64,000 bases of DNA from Acidobacteriota bacterium (GCA_016715865.1 JADJXM010000012.1:62001-126000); one strand, 5' to 3'; shown: positions 26,333-38,954, counted from the stretch's first letter. Notes: generated by a model not told the origin, from the sequence alone. Program-made: numbers and translations.

Positions 26333-29005
26333 GTGACACCTGATCGATGGCAACAGATTGAGAGGATCTTCAATGGCGCCCTTGATTGCGAGCCGGAGAA
26401 GAGATCTTCGTTCCTGGATCAGGCTTGCGAGGAGGACGAGGATCTGCGCCGCGAGATCGAGTTGCTGGTCAAGGCGAACGACGCCAGTGGCGCCTTGGGG
26501 GTAACCCGTTTTCCCAGGCTTATGGCAGCTGAAATCACAGATCAATTAGATGGTTCGATCATTGGACAGACCCTCGGTCACTATCGGGTTGACATCCTGC
26601 TGGGTTCGGGGGGGATGGGCAGCGTATACCAGGCACAGGATATTAACCTCAATCGTCGTGTGGCGCTCAAGCTGTTGCCTTCGTATCTGACTATCGATCC
26701 TAATCGGATGCAGCGTTTTGAAGAAGCACAGGCTGCATCGGCCCTCAATCATCCGAACATCATCACGATTTACGATGTCGGAGAATCGGAAGCCGGGCGG
26801 TTTATCGTCATGGAGCTGGTCGAAGGGCGGACGCTGAGCAGCCTCGATAAACCCTGTGCAATGGAAATGCTCGTCTCGCTTGGAAGTCAGATCGCCAGAG
26901 CATTGGGCGCGACTCACGCTGCAGGCATCACGCATCGCGACATCAAGCCGGACAACATCATGGTCCGGAAAGACGGCTATGTGAAGATCCTCGATTTCGG
27001 GCTGGCGCGATTGATGCCGTCAGCTACGACAGATACCGAAGCAAAAAACGATGGTTCAACAGACGGCTCCAGGCTCGCTGCTGGGTACTCTCGCTTACAT
27101 GTCGCCGGAGCAGGCTCGCGGCGAAACGACCGGCAGGGCAGGTGATATTTTTGCGCTGGGCATTATTCTCTATGAACTGGCGACCGGAGAGCATCCGTTC
27201 AAAGCCTGCTCAATGGTCGATCTGCTGCATGCAATCGCATCACAGGCGCCGAAGCCTCCCTCAAGGCTGATGCCGGAAATACCCCTCAGGTTCGAATCAT
27301 TGATTCTGCGGATGCTCGAAAAGGAAGCGCATTTACGGCCCACAGCCGATGAAGTAGTTCAGGTAATGGAGGACTTGCCGGGCGACTCAGCGGCGGGACG
27401 CACTCCAATCAGGTTGTTAAACGACAGCTCATCGGCAGGGAGAAGGAGCGGATAGAGTTGCGCAGCGCTTATAACCTGGCAAAGATCGGACGTGGGTCGA
27501 TGCTCTGCCTGACTGGGGAACCGGGCATCGGAAAGACGGCACTGGTCGAGGATTTTCTCGCGGAGCTGGCAGCCGAAGGGCAATGCACGATTGCCCGTGG
27601 TTGCTGCTCGAGACGTCTGGCCGGGTGTGAGAGCCTACCGGCCACTGCTTAAAGCGCTTGGAAATTTGCTGCGGGACAGCAGTAATCCGGCAGCTTCACG
27701 TGTACTGAAGCAGGTTGCCCCAACCTGGTATGCTCAGGTTGTGCCCCTCTCAGGCAAGGATGAAGAGTCGGCGAAGTTGCTGGCCAATGTCAAAACTGCC
27801 ACCCAGGAACGGATGAAGTGGGGCTTCTTCACTTCCTGCAGGAAGTAGCGCGGCTGCGCCCGCTGGTGCTCTTCTTCGACGATATGCATTGGACGGATGT
27901 CTCGACGATCGATGCTCAGTTTTCTATCGGGCAGGTTTGACGGGCTGAATATATTGATTATTGCGACTGATATGCCATCGAATATGCAGCGGTGCAGGGA
28001 TCCTTTATTGCAGATCAGATCGGATCTTAAGGCCCGGGGGCCTTGTCGCGAATTGAAGCTGGATTTCCCTGAACCGGGATGAGATTGCAGTTTATCTGGA
28101 ATCGGAATTTCCATGGTCATCATTTTCCCGCTGGTTTTTCGGAAATGATTTACGAGAAGACGGAAGGTCATCCGCTGTTTATGGCGGATCTGGTAACTTA
28201 CTTGCGGGATCGGCACATAATTGCAGAGGAAAAAGGTTTGCAGGACGCCGGATCAAGTTGGGTTCTGTCGAAGACATTGTCGGACATCGAGGGTATGTTG
28301 CCGAAATCGGTGTGCGGGATGATCAAATGCAAGATCAGACAGCTTGATGACATGGACCGCAAGTTGCTTGTTGCTGCAAGCGTTCAGGATTGTGCTTTCG
28401 ATTCGGCAGTCGTCGCAAAAGTGCTTAACATTGAAATTGACAAAGTTGAAGAGCGGCTGTTAAGACTCGAAAGAGATCACTCGCTTGTCAAATTGACAGC
28501 TGAATACGAGCTTGCCGATGGCACTCCTGACGCAGCGATATCGTTTTGTTCATATGTTGTATCAAAATGCAATGTTGAAATCGCTGAAGGCATCGCGAAG
28601 AGCCGCCCTGAATCGAGCCGTGGCGCAGACGATTGTGGATTTGTACGGCGAGCGTTCGGAGGGCATGGCGAATGAACTGGCAACCTTGTTTGAAGAGGGA
28701 CGTGACTATGCCCGGGCTGCGGAATTTTATCGCCTGGCTGCCCAGGCTGCCGTCAGGGTGTTTATGCCAATCAGGAAGCCATTCTGCTTGCGCGTCAAGG
28801 GCTGAAGATGGTTGGAATGTTGCCGGACACCAACGATCGATGAGGGCATGAACTGGCTTTGATTGTCGCACTGCTGGAGCCGCTCGCCGCCACGGAAGGT
28901 CTCACTTCATCCGAGTTCGCGGCGCATTACACCCGGGCAAGGGACCTGACCCGCCAGCTCGGCGACTCATCACAGATTTTATTGACCCTCAATTTAGTTG
29001 CTTAA
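26333..29005 (+). pseudogene. Ser/Thr kinase-STAND ATPase, multiply frame-broken
   Basis: The first 230 codons encode an acidobacterial Ser/Thr kinase: tail MTPDRWQQIERIFNGALD, glycine loop LGSGGMGSVYQA, VALKLL, HRDIKPDN and DFGLARLM. Shifted frames then continue the kinase lobe (MSPEQARGETTGRAGDIFAL, 27100), an AAA/STAND ATPase (Walker A LTGEPGIGKTALVEDF at 27510, Walker B LVLFFDDMHWTD near 27880) and helical repeats (28500-29005). At least eight frame changes occur, and the C-terminus is shorter than in such fusions. The start is GTG at 26333 with GGAGG upstream. It is a dead gene unless the sequence is wrong. Confidence 0.85.
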
Positions 29006-29014
29006 GCTGGACTT

Positions 29015-29046
29015 ACGCAGAATCCGGCGCTCCCGGGATTCTGCGT
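29015..29046 (+). terminator. Terminator after the kinase remnant
   Basis: An 11-bp perfect stem (acgcagaatcc / ggattctgcgt) with a 10-base loop, followed by ttgtcct. Confidence 0.6.
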
Positions 29047-29059
29047 TTGTCCTATTAAG

Positions 29060-29309
29060 TAGTCTGTAACTTAAGTTTCTTGTATTCAAGACCGGAAAAA
29101 AGTTAATCGCAGAGGCCGCGAAGAAGCGCAAAGAATTTAATCGCAAAAGGCTGCAAAGGGGCAAGATATACAGGGAAGATCAGTGTTCGAATTATATCCA
29201 GTGGGCAATAATCCGGATATTCATATCACCAAAAAATCTTTGCCCCTTTGCGGCCTTTGCGATTAATTTCTTCCGAATTTAAATGCCCGAAAATTTAGGT
29301 TACAGAGTA
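29060..29309. repeat. Inverted word-repeat element 6 with termini like element 2
   Basis: The outer ends read tagtctgtaacttaag on the left and ggttacagagta on the right, matching the element 2 ends tactgtgtaacataa / gttacacagta. The internal arms consist of gcaaaggcc-type words facing their complement (29104-29160 and 29231-29270). The flanks TTAAG and TTTAG are a near-match 5-bp duplication. No gene lies in 29006-29602. Confidence 0.75.
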
Positions 29310-29602
29310 TTTAGGATATTAATATATATTTCATATCTATTTACTCATGGACATGCTATTTTAATTTTTTACTTGTGAGGGATATTGCCTGCCTTTTTCG
29401 ATATTCTCTATGCAAACTCGTTGGAAAGAACTGATTGCTGTCTCTTCATCTGAAAAAAGTGATCAGATTATTTATCGCAATACTCGATTTACTTCCTGAC
29501 TCAATAAACAAATGACAGGTTCAATTCGAAGTGGTTGTATCAAGACCATGGACAATTGAACATTGCCTCAATTCACAACTCAACCGGAGGTTGAATATCG
29601 AT

Positions 29603-31179
29603 ATGACTCTCAAAAAATTGCGGATTTGCTGGACCGTCAGTCTGCTTCTGTTGATCGGCGGGCTGGTCAACGTCAATGCGCAGAATTGGACTGTCGGGGG
29701 TGGCAGCATCACTAACGACCGATACGCGAAGGGTGAAAAAATTATCAATGCCGACAATGTGAAGGTCTGGTATTGAAATGGACATTTATCACTCAGGGAG
29801 ATGTCAGCGCGACACCGACCGTGGAAGGCAAAACGGCCTATGTGGTCGACTGGGGCGGATGGATCCATGCGGTGGATACCGACACGGGAGCGGCTAAATG
29901 GTCTGTTAAATTATCGACCATTACCGGAAGTGACCCCTCAATTTCACGCACCAGTCCGGTAATCTTCAATAATCTGGTGATTATTGGTGATCAGGGCGAT
30001 CTCGATCCAGCCTTTTCTTTTCCTTCAGGCAATCCCAAGACCGCGAGCGTTATTGCTCTGAATAAGAACACCGGCGCTGTTGTCTGGAGGTCTGTCGTTG
30101 ACTCTCACCCATTTTCAGCGATCACCTCATCCCCGGTCGTTTCGGGAGGAAAGTTGATTGTCGGAGTCACTTCGCTCGAGGAGGGAGCCGGAATTATACC
30201 CGCTTATTCATATTCGTTTCGCGGAAAAGTTGTGGCTTTGAATCCGGCAACCGGTGGGCTGATCTGGGAGACGTATATGGTTCCAGTCGGATATACCGGG
30301 GGAGGAGTCTGGGGCAATACTCCCGCCATCGACACCATTCGTAAGTCCGTCTTTGTCGCGACCGGCAACAACTACAGCGTTCCTCCGGCTGTGGAAGCGC
30401 AGATCGCTGCAGACCCGGCAAATGGCGAGAGCTATCTGGCTGCCGATAACTTTATTGATGCAGTTATATCGCTCGACTTGAATACCGGCGCCATTAAATG
30501 GGGACATCGTCTTCAGGGAGCCGATACATGGAATGTGGCGAGGTCGGGCGTTTTCTCTCCAGTGCCGCCACCACCTGATCCGGGTCTTGGTCCGGACTAT
30601 GATTTCGCTTCAGGGCCAAACCTTTACAAGACGAAAATCAATGGTAAAACCGTTGATCTGGTAGGCGCCGGGCAGAAGAGCGGGAAATACTGGGCATTGA
30701 ATCCCGATAACGGGGCGGTTGTCTGGTCGACTCAGGTCGGGCCGGGAGGCCTTGCCGGCGGGATTCAGTGGGGATCGGCAACTGACGGGACGCGGATATA
30801 CGTCGCAGTATCCAATCATGATGGCAAGCCTTACCAGACTCTGACCAATGTGACAAAGAATGCCGGTCTCTGGGCCGGTCTGGATGCGGCGACAGGGGCA
30901 TATCTCTGGCAGACTCCCGATCCGCTCAATGGCAAGGATTACGGCATGGTGACGACAGCCAATGGTGTCGTCTTTGCCGCTTCGAATTCGGGTCATATGT
31001 ATGCAATGAACGCCGCAACGGGCCAGATCCTCTGGGACTTCGATTCCCTGGGGACGGTTCTTTGCGGCCCGTCGGTGGTCAAGGGGGTCGTGTATTGGGG
31101 ATCAGGGTATGGTCGATTTGCAGGACAATTCGGCGGACCTGGCGCGAACAATAAGTTGTTCGCCTTCTACCTGCCTTAA
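29603..31179 (+). CDS. PQQ-type beta-propeller protein, one frameshift
   Basis: A secreted propeller protein related to PQQ-dependent polyvinyl-alcohol/alcohol dehydrogenases. It starts with a signal peptide (about 8-27, ending NVNAQ) and WTVGGGSITNDRYAKGE. Repeated blade signatures follow (GWIHAVDTDTGAAKW, VIALNKNTGAVVWRS, VVALNPATGGLIWE, MYAMNAATGQILWDF). The frame changes once near 29760 between NADNVK and LKWTFITQGD; the two halves are otherwise continuous. GGAGG at 29586 precedes the ATG. No cytochrome domain is present, so the electron acceptor and substrate are unknown. Confidence 0.82.
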
Positions 31180-31187
31180 ATCCTGTT

Positions 31188-31226
31188 CGTAAAGCGGCTG
31201 CGACGTGAGTTCACGGCCGCTTTACG
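31188..31226 (+). terminator. Terminator of the PQQ-type gene
   Basis: An 11-bp stem (cgtaaagcggc / gccgctttacg) with a 17-base loop, beginning 9 bases after the stop codon and followed by tttcaattctc. Confidence 0.65.
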
Positions 31227-31307
31227 TTTCAATTCTCGCCGATCTGACACAGGTTGACGTCTGACATTTGCCGGGCCTGATTCAATACCGACATGAAAGG
31301 AGACAGT

Positions 31308-31781
31308 ATGTTCAAACGAATGATGCCGTTATTTCTGGCACTTTTCCTGCTTTGCCCGATGACAGCGTGTGGTGACAACGAAGCTGAGATTAAACAGATC
31401 ATCCAGTCTCGTTACGATCAGTTTGATGTCGCGTACAAGGCGCGTGACCGCAAAAATGTAGAGGACATTTTTGCCTCGGAATGCGTTTTCAAACAGAACG
31501 ATGAAGGCAGGAAAATGACCCTGCCCAAATTTATGAATGCGATCGAATTTTCCTTCCGGGCGATGACTATCTATTACATCAAGTCTCAGGTCGAGACCAT
31601 TAAGCTGGATAACGATACAGCTCAGGTGACCGTCAGTTCGTCTACAGACGCCGACATAATCACGGCAGTTGTCGATGGGAAAAAAAAGGAGTCTAAACGG
31701 GCCAAAACGACTAAGAAATACCAGGATACCTGGAAGAAGACACCTCAGGGATGGAAGATAATTCAGAGAGTCGTTGATTAA
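31308..31781 (+). CDS. Small lipoprotein with NTF2-like (DUF4440-type) fold
   Basis: A 157-residue protein. The N-terminus (MFKRMMPLFLALFLLCPMTA then C) is a lipoprotein signal with a lipobox-like MTAC, so it is probably lipid-anchored. The mature part resembles NTF2/SnoaL-like domains: a helical IKQIIQSRYDQFDVAYKARD start, then strands ending TWKKTPQGWKIIQRVVD. These domains bind small ligands or act as accessory folds; no catalytic residue can be assigned. GGAG at 31297 favours the ATG at 31308 over an in-frame ATG 15 bases upstream. Confidence 0.75.
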   Translation: MFKRMMPLFLALFLLCPMTACGDNEAEIKQIIQSRYDQFDVAYKARDRKNVEDIFASECVFKQNDEGRKMTLPKFMNAIEFSFRAMTIYYIKSQVETIKLDNDTAQVTVSSSTDADIITAVVDGKKKESKRAKTTKKYQDTWKKTPQGWKIIQRVVD

Positions 31782-31790
31782 CGATCGAGA

Positions 31791-32876
31791 TCAATTCCCC
31801 TGAGGTTTGGGCAGGCGGAACCAGAAGCGTGTGCCGCCCTCATCGCGGGGATGATGGCCGATCTCTCCGCCCCAGTGCTCGACTGTGATGCGGCAGAAAT
31901 ATAGGCCGAGGCCGATCTTGCCTCGGCCTTTTTGCCTTGCGCGAACTTCTGGAAGAGGGCGCCGGCCAGCTCAGGGGCGATGCCGGGCCCTTCATCATCG
32001 ATCGCGACCCGGGATCCTGTCGCTTTCGTCGATCAGTCGAATGGTGACGGTCGAGTTGGCGGAACTGTGACGGAGCGCATTTTCGGCCAGATTCGAGATG
32101 ACTCGTTCGAGACGTGATTTTTCCCCGACAACCTTCCATGATTTCGACTGATCGACGCCCCCATCGATGCGAAGTTTGACCTGGTTGATGTCGTAAGCCG
32201 GAAGCAGCGCCTCGACGACCTCTTTGGCTGCCTGCAGGGCATCGGGGGATTTTTCGGGATCAAGATGGAATGACTCGAACGATTCGAGTTCGGCGGAGAA
32301 GGCCTGCAGGATCTCGCGGATGAGCGACTCCTGGCGGGTGGCCTGGCGCAGTCCGATTTCGAGGAATTTACGACCTTTGTCCGAGATCGGCTCTGAGCTG
32401 AGCAGCTCGAAGCCCCCCTTGATGCCCATCAAGGGGCCTGCCAGATCGTGGACGATGCAGTGGAGCAGGATCTCCTTCTTTTGAATCTCCTTGACCAGTC
32501 GCTGGTAGTTGAGGCTCAGTTCGTTGCCTTTCTGCTGCATCAATCCCTGTTGCAGGATCTGTTCGGTAGCATCAAGAAAGAGCACGTAATCGCCATCCTG
32601 AGTACGAAGCATGTGCAGATCGGCAGGCAGGCCCGAATCTGTCTGGATGGCCGGCAGGATGAGACGTTCGGATTCAAGCGGGAAGAGCCCTTCAAGGAAG
32701 TAGACCTGATCTCCGACTTGTTTCCCCACGATCAGGTCCATCAGGCCATAGGCTGTCAGGTGGCCTCCGGCACTGAGCAGCCCGCCCTCCCTGTCGATCT
32801 TCATCCAGGCTGGTTTTCGCTGCGTCGAGGCCAGGTGATGAAGATAGGAAACGATGTCGGATGGCAGTTCGGCCAT
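31791..32876 (-). CDS. Sensor histidine kinase, two frameshifts near the C-terminus
   Basis: A cytoplasmic sensor kinase of about 360 residues. An N-terminal PAS-like region (about 15-110) precedes the dimerisation helix with H143 (LHCIVHDLAGPLMGIKGG). The ATPase domain has RVISNLAENALRHS (N box) near 265-278, DDEGPGIAPEL (G1) and KIGLGLYFCRITVEHWGG (G2). Frame changes near 31990 and 31930 separate these parts, but the order and content are intact. The stop is at 31791-31793. It lies downstream of the GTPase gene across element 7 and may belong to the same signalling unit. No response regulator is adjacent. Confidence 0.82.
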
Positions 32877-32896
32877 TTTTTTCTCCGTTGTAAAGG

Positions 32897-33062
32897 TAGA
32901 GTAGGCAGTAGGCAGCGGGCAGTAAAAAGTTGAAAGTTGAAAGTAAAAAGTAGAAAGTAAAAAGTATGAAATGGCTACGTCTTCGTACTTTCAACTTTCA
33001 ACTTTCAACTTTCAACTTTTTACTGCCAACTGCCCTCTGCCTAATGCCCACTACCTACTGCA
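32897..33062. repeat. Inverted word-repeat element 7 (GAAAGTT/GTAGGCA type)
   Basis: The left arm mixes gcagtaggcag and gaaagttgaaagt words; the right arm (32983-33062) is their complement. The centre reads tatgaaatggctacgtcttc, almost the same as in element 13. The right end supplies the stop codon of the GTPase gene. Confidence 0.8.
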
Positions 33063-33555
33063 TGCTGACAATCATTTCGGCAAGACGGGTGAATGATTCT
33101 TCGACGCCTTCGCCGGTCATGGCGCTGGTTTTGATGACGGTCCAGCCCTGAGCTTCGCAGTCCTCGATGGCGCGCTGGTCGATCTCCCATTCATCGATCA
33201 GATCGACCTTGTTGAGCAACAGAATGAACGGGATCTGTCCAACGGTCTCGGAGGTTCGTTGAGAGAGCATGCGAGCGGTCTCGAGCGTATTTCCGCGAGT
33301 GCCGTCAGCGACGAGCAGGTACCCGGAGGTGCCGCGCAGATACGACATCTGTACTTTCTGAAACTCGTCTTCACCTGCCAGGTCCCAGACGATCAGAGTT
33401 ATCTCCTGGTCATTGAGAGTGATTGATTTTTTGTCGACCTTAACGCCGACGGTAGTCAGGTACTGGTCGGAATATATGCTTTTGACGTAGCGCGCGACGA
33501 GGCTGGTTTTACCGACAGCGAAGGCGCCGAGGAGGCAGATCTTTTTCTGAATCAT
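33055..33555 (-). CDS. Ras/Rab-like small GTPase
   Basis: A 166-residue prokaryotic Ras-superfamily GTPase. The P-loop is GAFAVGKTS (10-18), switch I Thr is in YLTTVGV (about 34-35), G3 is WDLAGED (57-63), G4 is NKVD (115-118) and G5 is TSA (143-145). LAGED replaces the eukaryotic TAGQE, so the catalytic Gln position is Glu or Asp. There is no C-terminal prenylation cysteine. Its ATG overlaps the TGA of the upstream OmpA-type gene (ATGA), indicating translational coupling. It probably acts as a molecular switch with its operon partners. Confidence 0.92.
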   Translation of the reverse strand: MIQKKICLLGAFAVGKTSLVARYVKSIYSDQYLTTVGVKVDKKSITLNDQEITLIVWDLAGEDEFQKVQMSYLRGTSGYLLVADGTRGNTLETARMLSQRTSETVGQIPFILLLNKVDLIDEWEIDQRAIEDCEAQGWTVIKTSAMTGEGVEESFTRLAEMIVSMQ

Positions 33556-35377
33556 TGCCGTTCCTCGAGCGTGACCTTGAACGATACGCTGCGGTTGTAC
33601 TGCCTGTCTTCGGGAGTCGTTTCTGGGCGGACTGGTTCCTGAGTGCCGACGCCTCTCATTTCGAAGCGTTGTTTATCGAAGCTCCTGGCAGCAAGGATCG
33701 CGCTCATGCGTTCGGCCCTCTGCCTGCTCAACTGAAGGTTGAGGGTGTCGTCGCCCTCGGAATCGGTGTGTCCGGTGATTGTGATCCGGACGGATCTTTC
33801 ATCGCCGGTTCCTTGTCGAAGAGGCGCTGCAAGTCAGTGATGGTGTCGCGTAGCAGCTGGTTCTGACCGGGAATGAGGTCGGCTTTGCCTGCGATGAATC
33901 GGAAGACGCGCGCTTCGATCTGTTTGCGCAAGGTGTCGGCCTCCAGATCCATCAGCTCGCGGCTGTCAAATGCGTCGATTCCGGGCAGGGCGCGGGCGAA
34001 TTTCGATGCGTCTTCGATCCATTGTGGCGGAGCGTATCCGGAAGCCTTGAGCCTGCCGTTTTCGAGCGTCAGGGTGACTCCCTCCGGAGGATCGAGTGCC
34101 CGCCGGGCCCGTTCGAGAATGAATTTAGAATCCAATGCCTGATAGGGAACCCAGCGACCGGCAACAGTTTTCGGATCGATCTGCGTTTCAGACTTGAGGA
34201 TCGCATCGGGATCGGCCGCCAGCGGGTCGCGCAGGCCGGTGACATACCTCTTGCCGGCGGATCTCCCGGTATCGGTGATGACGATGCCGGGCTCTGATTT
34301 CAGCCGATCAAGATAACCCTGCCATCGCGAACCGGCGCGCCAGGTGAAAAAAGCCCAGGTCACGAGCGCTGCGATGATCAATCCGCAGAGCAGCCAGATA
34401 TAAACGGGAATTCGATATTTGGCCGGATCGGTCTCGACGCGGTAACGGGTCTGCAGGCAACTTTCAAGGTGATGTCGAACGATTTCGAATGGTTCTGTGT
34501 TGCCATCGAACCTTTGCAGCGTCTCGCCCATTTCGGCGTGGATCGATTCGATGGCGGGCGCGAAATATTCTTCGCGAAGGCTTTCAGACGCGTGTCCGCT
34601 GAGGACTATTGCGAGCACTGCTTGCGGGCCCGGTTCGATCCAGACTTCGCGATCGCCGAGATCCAGTTTTTCGACCGTTTCGTTGCCGACGGTCCCGAAA
34701 GAATCGTTGGCGAAGCTCTTGATGGCGTCCTGAATGGCGGTCAGCATTCCCGAAACGATATCGGCGTCACGCGTCTCGACCGAAGTCGATGCGACATGCT
34801 GCAAGAGCAGTCCGCTGTGCTTGTGAATCAGAAAGACCTGCTCGACGCGATAGAGCATCGTGTGATAAAGCACCACCTGAGCGAACGACTGGCCTGAACG
34901 GAGCGCTTCGATGCGCCATTGCAGCCCCTTCCACGAAAAGCTGTATTTGATCGTCTGATCGAATGACTGGATCAGGCCGTTGAGCGCGCTTGATATCGCG
35001 CGTCTGATGGCCGGCCCCATGAGCGGAGAAATCGCCTCAGCGACCGGGCGTGGGTCCTTTTTGATCGAGTTGTGAAATGCGCTGACAATGGTTGGTCCAA
35101 GCGTATCAGTGATCGCATCGTCCTGTCCCGTGCGGATGCGAATCGCTTCGGGCAGTGTGCGGCTTATCTCGCGAGCGCGAACACGCGGGTTATTGAGGCG
35201 CTCGAGGATGTTATCGATCTTTGTCTGTTCGGGTTCGATCAGCAGGCGGCGCAATTCGGCCAGCTCGGCCTTCGGATCCGGCGTATCAGCATCAGGTGTC
35301 GAGACCTCGGTCTGATCGCCGGGCGCCTCGGGGTCGATGGGTTGTTTGGGGACGATGCGTAGCGGAGAATCGCTCAT
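33552..35377 (-). CDS. Membrane protein with C-terminal OmpA-like domain, one frameshift
   Basis: A protein of about 608 residues. A large N-terminal cytoplasmic domain (about 1-330) of unknown fold is followed by a membrane segment (VYIWLLCGLIIAALVTWAFF, about 337-356), a BON-like periplasmic part (about 365-480) and an OmpA-like peptidoglycan-binding domain. The last reads ITITGHTDSEGDDTLNLQLS then RQRAERMSAIL after a frame change near 33805. The stop at 33552 overlaps the GTPase start by ATGA. The topology suggests a link between the cell wall and the cytoplasmic GTPase. Confidence 0.82.
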
Positions 35378-35443
35378 GCCGGTTGCCCCTGTCTTCGGAA
35401 AAGCCCGGATGCCTTCTGAACCATCCGATCGTCTGCGAGCGGA

Positions 35444-36055
35444 TTATTCATCGCCGGGCAGTTTGAAATCGTTGTTCAGTCGCATCGCCAGCTCGGTAAA
35501 GAGGTTGGCGAGGGCAGATCGGTCGGCCTTGTCGGAGCGCAGATCGCGAGATTCACGCGTCAGGGCGGCGGTGATCTCATCGTGCTTGCGCCGGATCTCG
35601 TCGGCCAGTTCGCGCGACTGAGACAGGATATGCTCGCGCAGATCGCGATGAGCCTGGGACGTCTGCTCGTCCAACTGGCTGATCCTCTGACCGATAGATT
35701 TGGCGGTATCGCGCATCTCTCGAGTCGTCTCTTCGCCGGATTCATTCCGCTGCTGGTTTTCGGCCTTGAGCCGGTCGCTCAGCGCGTTGATCTCCTGTTT
35801 GATATATGTCTCAAGCGTTTCGAAACGGCGCCGCGTCTCTTCGCGCACATCGTTCGCCTCTTTGATCAGACGCTCTTCCAGGCGGTTGAAGCGTTTGTCA
35901 TAGTCGCGCATCTGAGCGCCGAAGAGGATGTCACGCACCTTTTCGAGATTGCCCGGCGTGGTCATCTCAGCGCCGGTCGGTGAGAATGTCGAAGCCTGCT
36001 CCTGCGGGTTGTCGGCCGACGTTTGAACGATGTTACCCTCGTCAGCAGCATTCAT
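35444..36055 (-). CDS. Coiled-coil protein of the GTPase operon
   Basis: A 203-residue protein I cannot assign to a named family. A disordered N-terminus (about 1-35, rich in S/T/P/Q) precedes a long charged coiled coil (about 40-185; for example RFNRLEERLIKEANDVREET and QLDEQTSQAHRDLREHILSQ). A short hydrophobic tail (ALANLFTELAMRLNNDFKLP) ends it. AAGGAGT lies 6 bases before the ATG. It starts the minus-strand operon, with 66 bases to the OmpA-type gene. It may be a scaffold or effector for the GTPase. Confidence 0.75.
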   Translation of the reverse strand: MNAADEGNIVQTSADNPQEQASTFSPTGAEMTTPGNLEKVRDILFGAQMRDYDKRFNRLEERLIKEANDVREETRRRFETLETYIKQEINALSDRLKAENQQRNESGEETTREMRDTAKSIGQRISQLDEQTSQAHRDLREHILSQSRELADEIRRKHDEITAALTRESRDLRSDKADRSALANLFTELAMRLNNDFKLPGDE

Positions 36056-36177
36056 AATCGTACTCCTTGGTTACGTTTCCGGGCAGCATGTGGAACTCAT
36101 GATGATGCGATTTGCCGGAGCTGATATTTCACGGATGGGATTTCAGTCAATCTTCCGGCCCGGCAAGGATACTTGAT

Positions 36178-37164
36178 TCAGCAGTTGCACTGCAATATCT
36201 GTTTGAAGTGTTCGGATATTTCGCACGATCGTTGCGGATCCGTGAACAGTCCGATCCCTGCGATTCCTGCCGCGCCTGCTTCAAGCGGCTGGCGGAAATT
36301 GAGAGGCGTGATCCCTCCCAAAGCCAGTACCGGTATCCTGATTCGCGAACAGATCTCGGAGAATCGAGCGATCCCCATTGGCTCGCCGAAGTCCCTTTTC
36401 GATAATGTGTCGAATACCGGCCCGCTGACAATGAAATCAGCACCCAGCGACTGGGCCGCTTCGGCCTCCTCCAGGGAATGAGTCGAGACTCCGATCTTGA
36501 ATTCCTGCCGTCCCACACGATCGGTGATTGCCCGAGCCTCAGCGGCGCTGAGCGATTCGGCCGTAAGATGGACCCCGTCGGCGCCGGCCGCCAGCGCAAC
36601 ATCAAGCCTGTCATTGACCAGCACACGGGCTCCGTGCGGGCGGGCGACTTCGATCGCCATGCGCGTCAGGGCCAGCATCTCACGTGCCGGGAGATCCTTC
36701 TCCCGGATCTGTATCAGGTCGCAACCTGCACTGGCTGCCAGTCCGATGGCTTCAATCTGTCGCCTGACAGTCACGCTTTCAGACGCCTCGGCGCTTTGCC
36801 GGAACGCCTGCCGGTTACTGATCAGATATATGAATTTGGGATTTTCTCCGGTTTCAAGGGATGCTGACTCCCGGGGCGCCTTCTTCTGCGGTTCGCCGAT
36901 CGCGACCAAAGCCTGAACGCTCTCACGGAATTTGAAGATATCGCGCAGGCCGGCGAGTATGTTGAGCGCCCCGAGCCCGGTTACGGCTCCGCGCACGTAG
37001 CCGCTGGTCATGAAGGTGGGAAACCACGGCGAGTTAAGTTTTCCTGTGATGAAATAAAGAAAAAAATTGTCATCCCAATACTGCGTCCAGGGCAGTACCA
37101 TTAATAAGATACCAACCTCGAAACAGATGAGGATATAAACGATAACGGTAATTTTGGCTGACAT
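36178..37164 (-). CDS. Membrane domain fused to thiamine-phosphate synthase/TenI-like domain
   Basis: A 328-residue fusion. The first 100 residues contain a membrane segment (ITVIVYILICFEVGILLMVL, about 4-23) and a second weaker one near 50-80 (GAVTGLGALNILAGL). A linker of about 30 residues leads to a ThiE/TenI TIM barrel from about 115. Barrel signatures are IQIREKDLPAREML, LVNDRLDVALAAGADGVHL, VSTHSLEEAEAAQSLGADFI, VSGPVFDT and LALGGITPLN. The barrel keeps the phosphate-binding loops, so TMP synthesis is plausible, but TenI-like roles are possible. The ATG at 37164 is preferred over an upstream in-frame start. Confidence 0.85.
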   Translation of the reverse strand: MSAKITVIVYILICFEVGILLMVLPWTQYWDDNFFLYFITGKLNSPWFPTFMTSGYVRGAVTGLGALNILAGLRDIFKFRESVQALVAIGEPQKKAPRESASLETGENPKFIYLISNRQAFRQSAEASESVTVRRQIEAIGLAASAGCDLIQIREKDLPAREMLALTRMAIEVARPHGARVLVNDRLDVALAAGADGVHLTAESLSAAEARAITDRVGRQEFKIGVSTHSLEEAEAAQSLGADFIVSGPVFDTLSKRDFGEPMGIARFSEICSRIRIPVLALGGITPLNFRQPLEAGAAGIAGIGLFTDPQRSCEISEHFKQILQCNC

Positions 37165-37286
37165 CGGAAAAATAATGACAAAGTAATACAACCCACAAAA
37201 GTCCTGCCCCTCAAGCCGCAAGCATATCAGTATAAACAGTTACTGGAAAGCAAACCGTGGAGAAGCGACGGAAACTATTTCCTGAT

Positions 37287-38926
<1,640 letters not shown>

Positions 38927-38954
38927 CCGGATCAAGACGGTAATTCAAAGGATG

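Noticed and set aside
36147..36626. 159-codon frame overlapping the ThiE-like gene
   Set aside because: It is an out-of-frame shadow of the ThiE barrel with Arg/Ser-rich composition.
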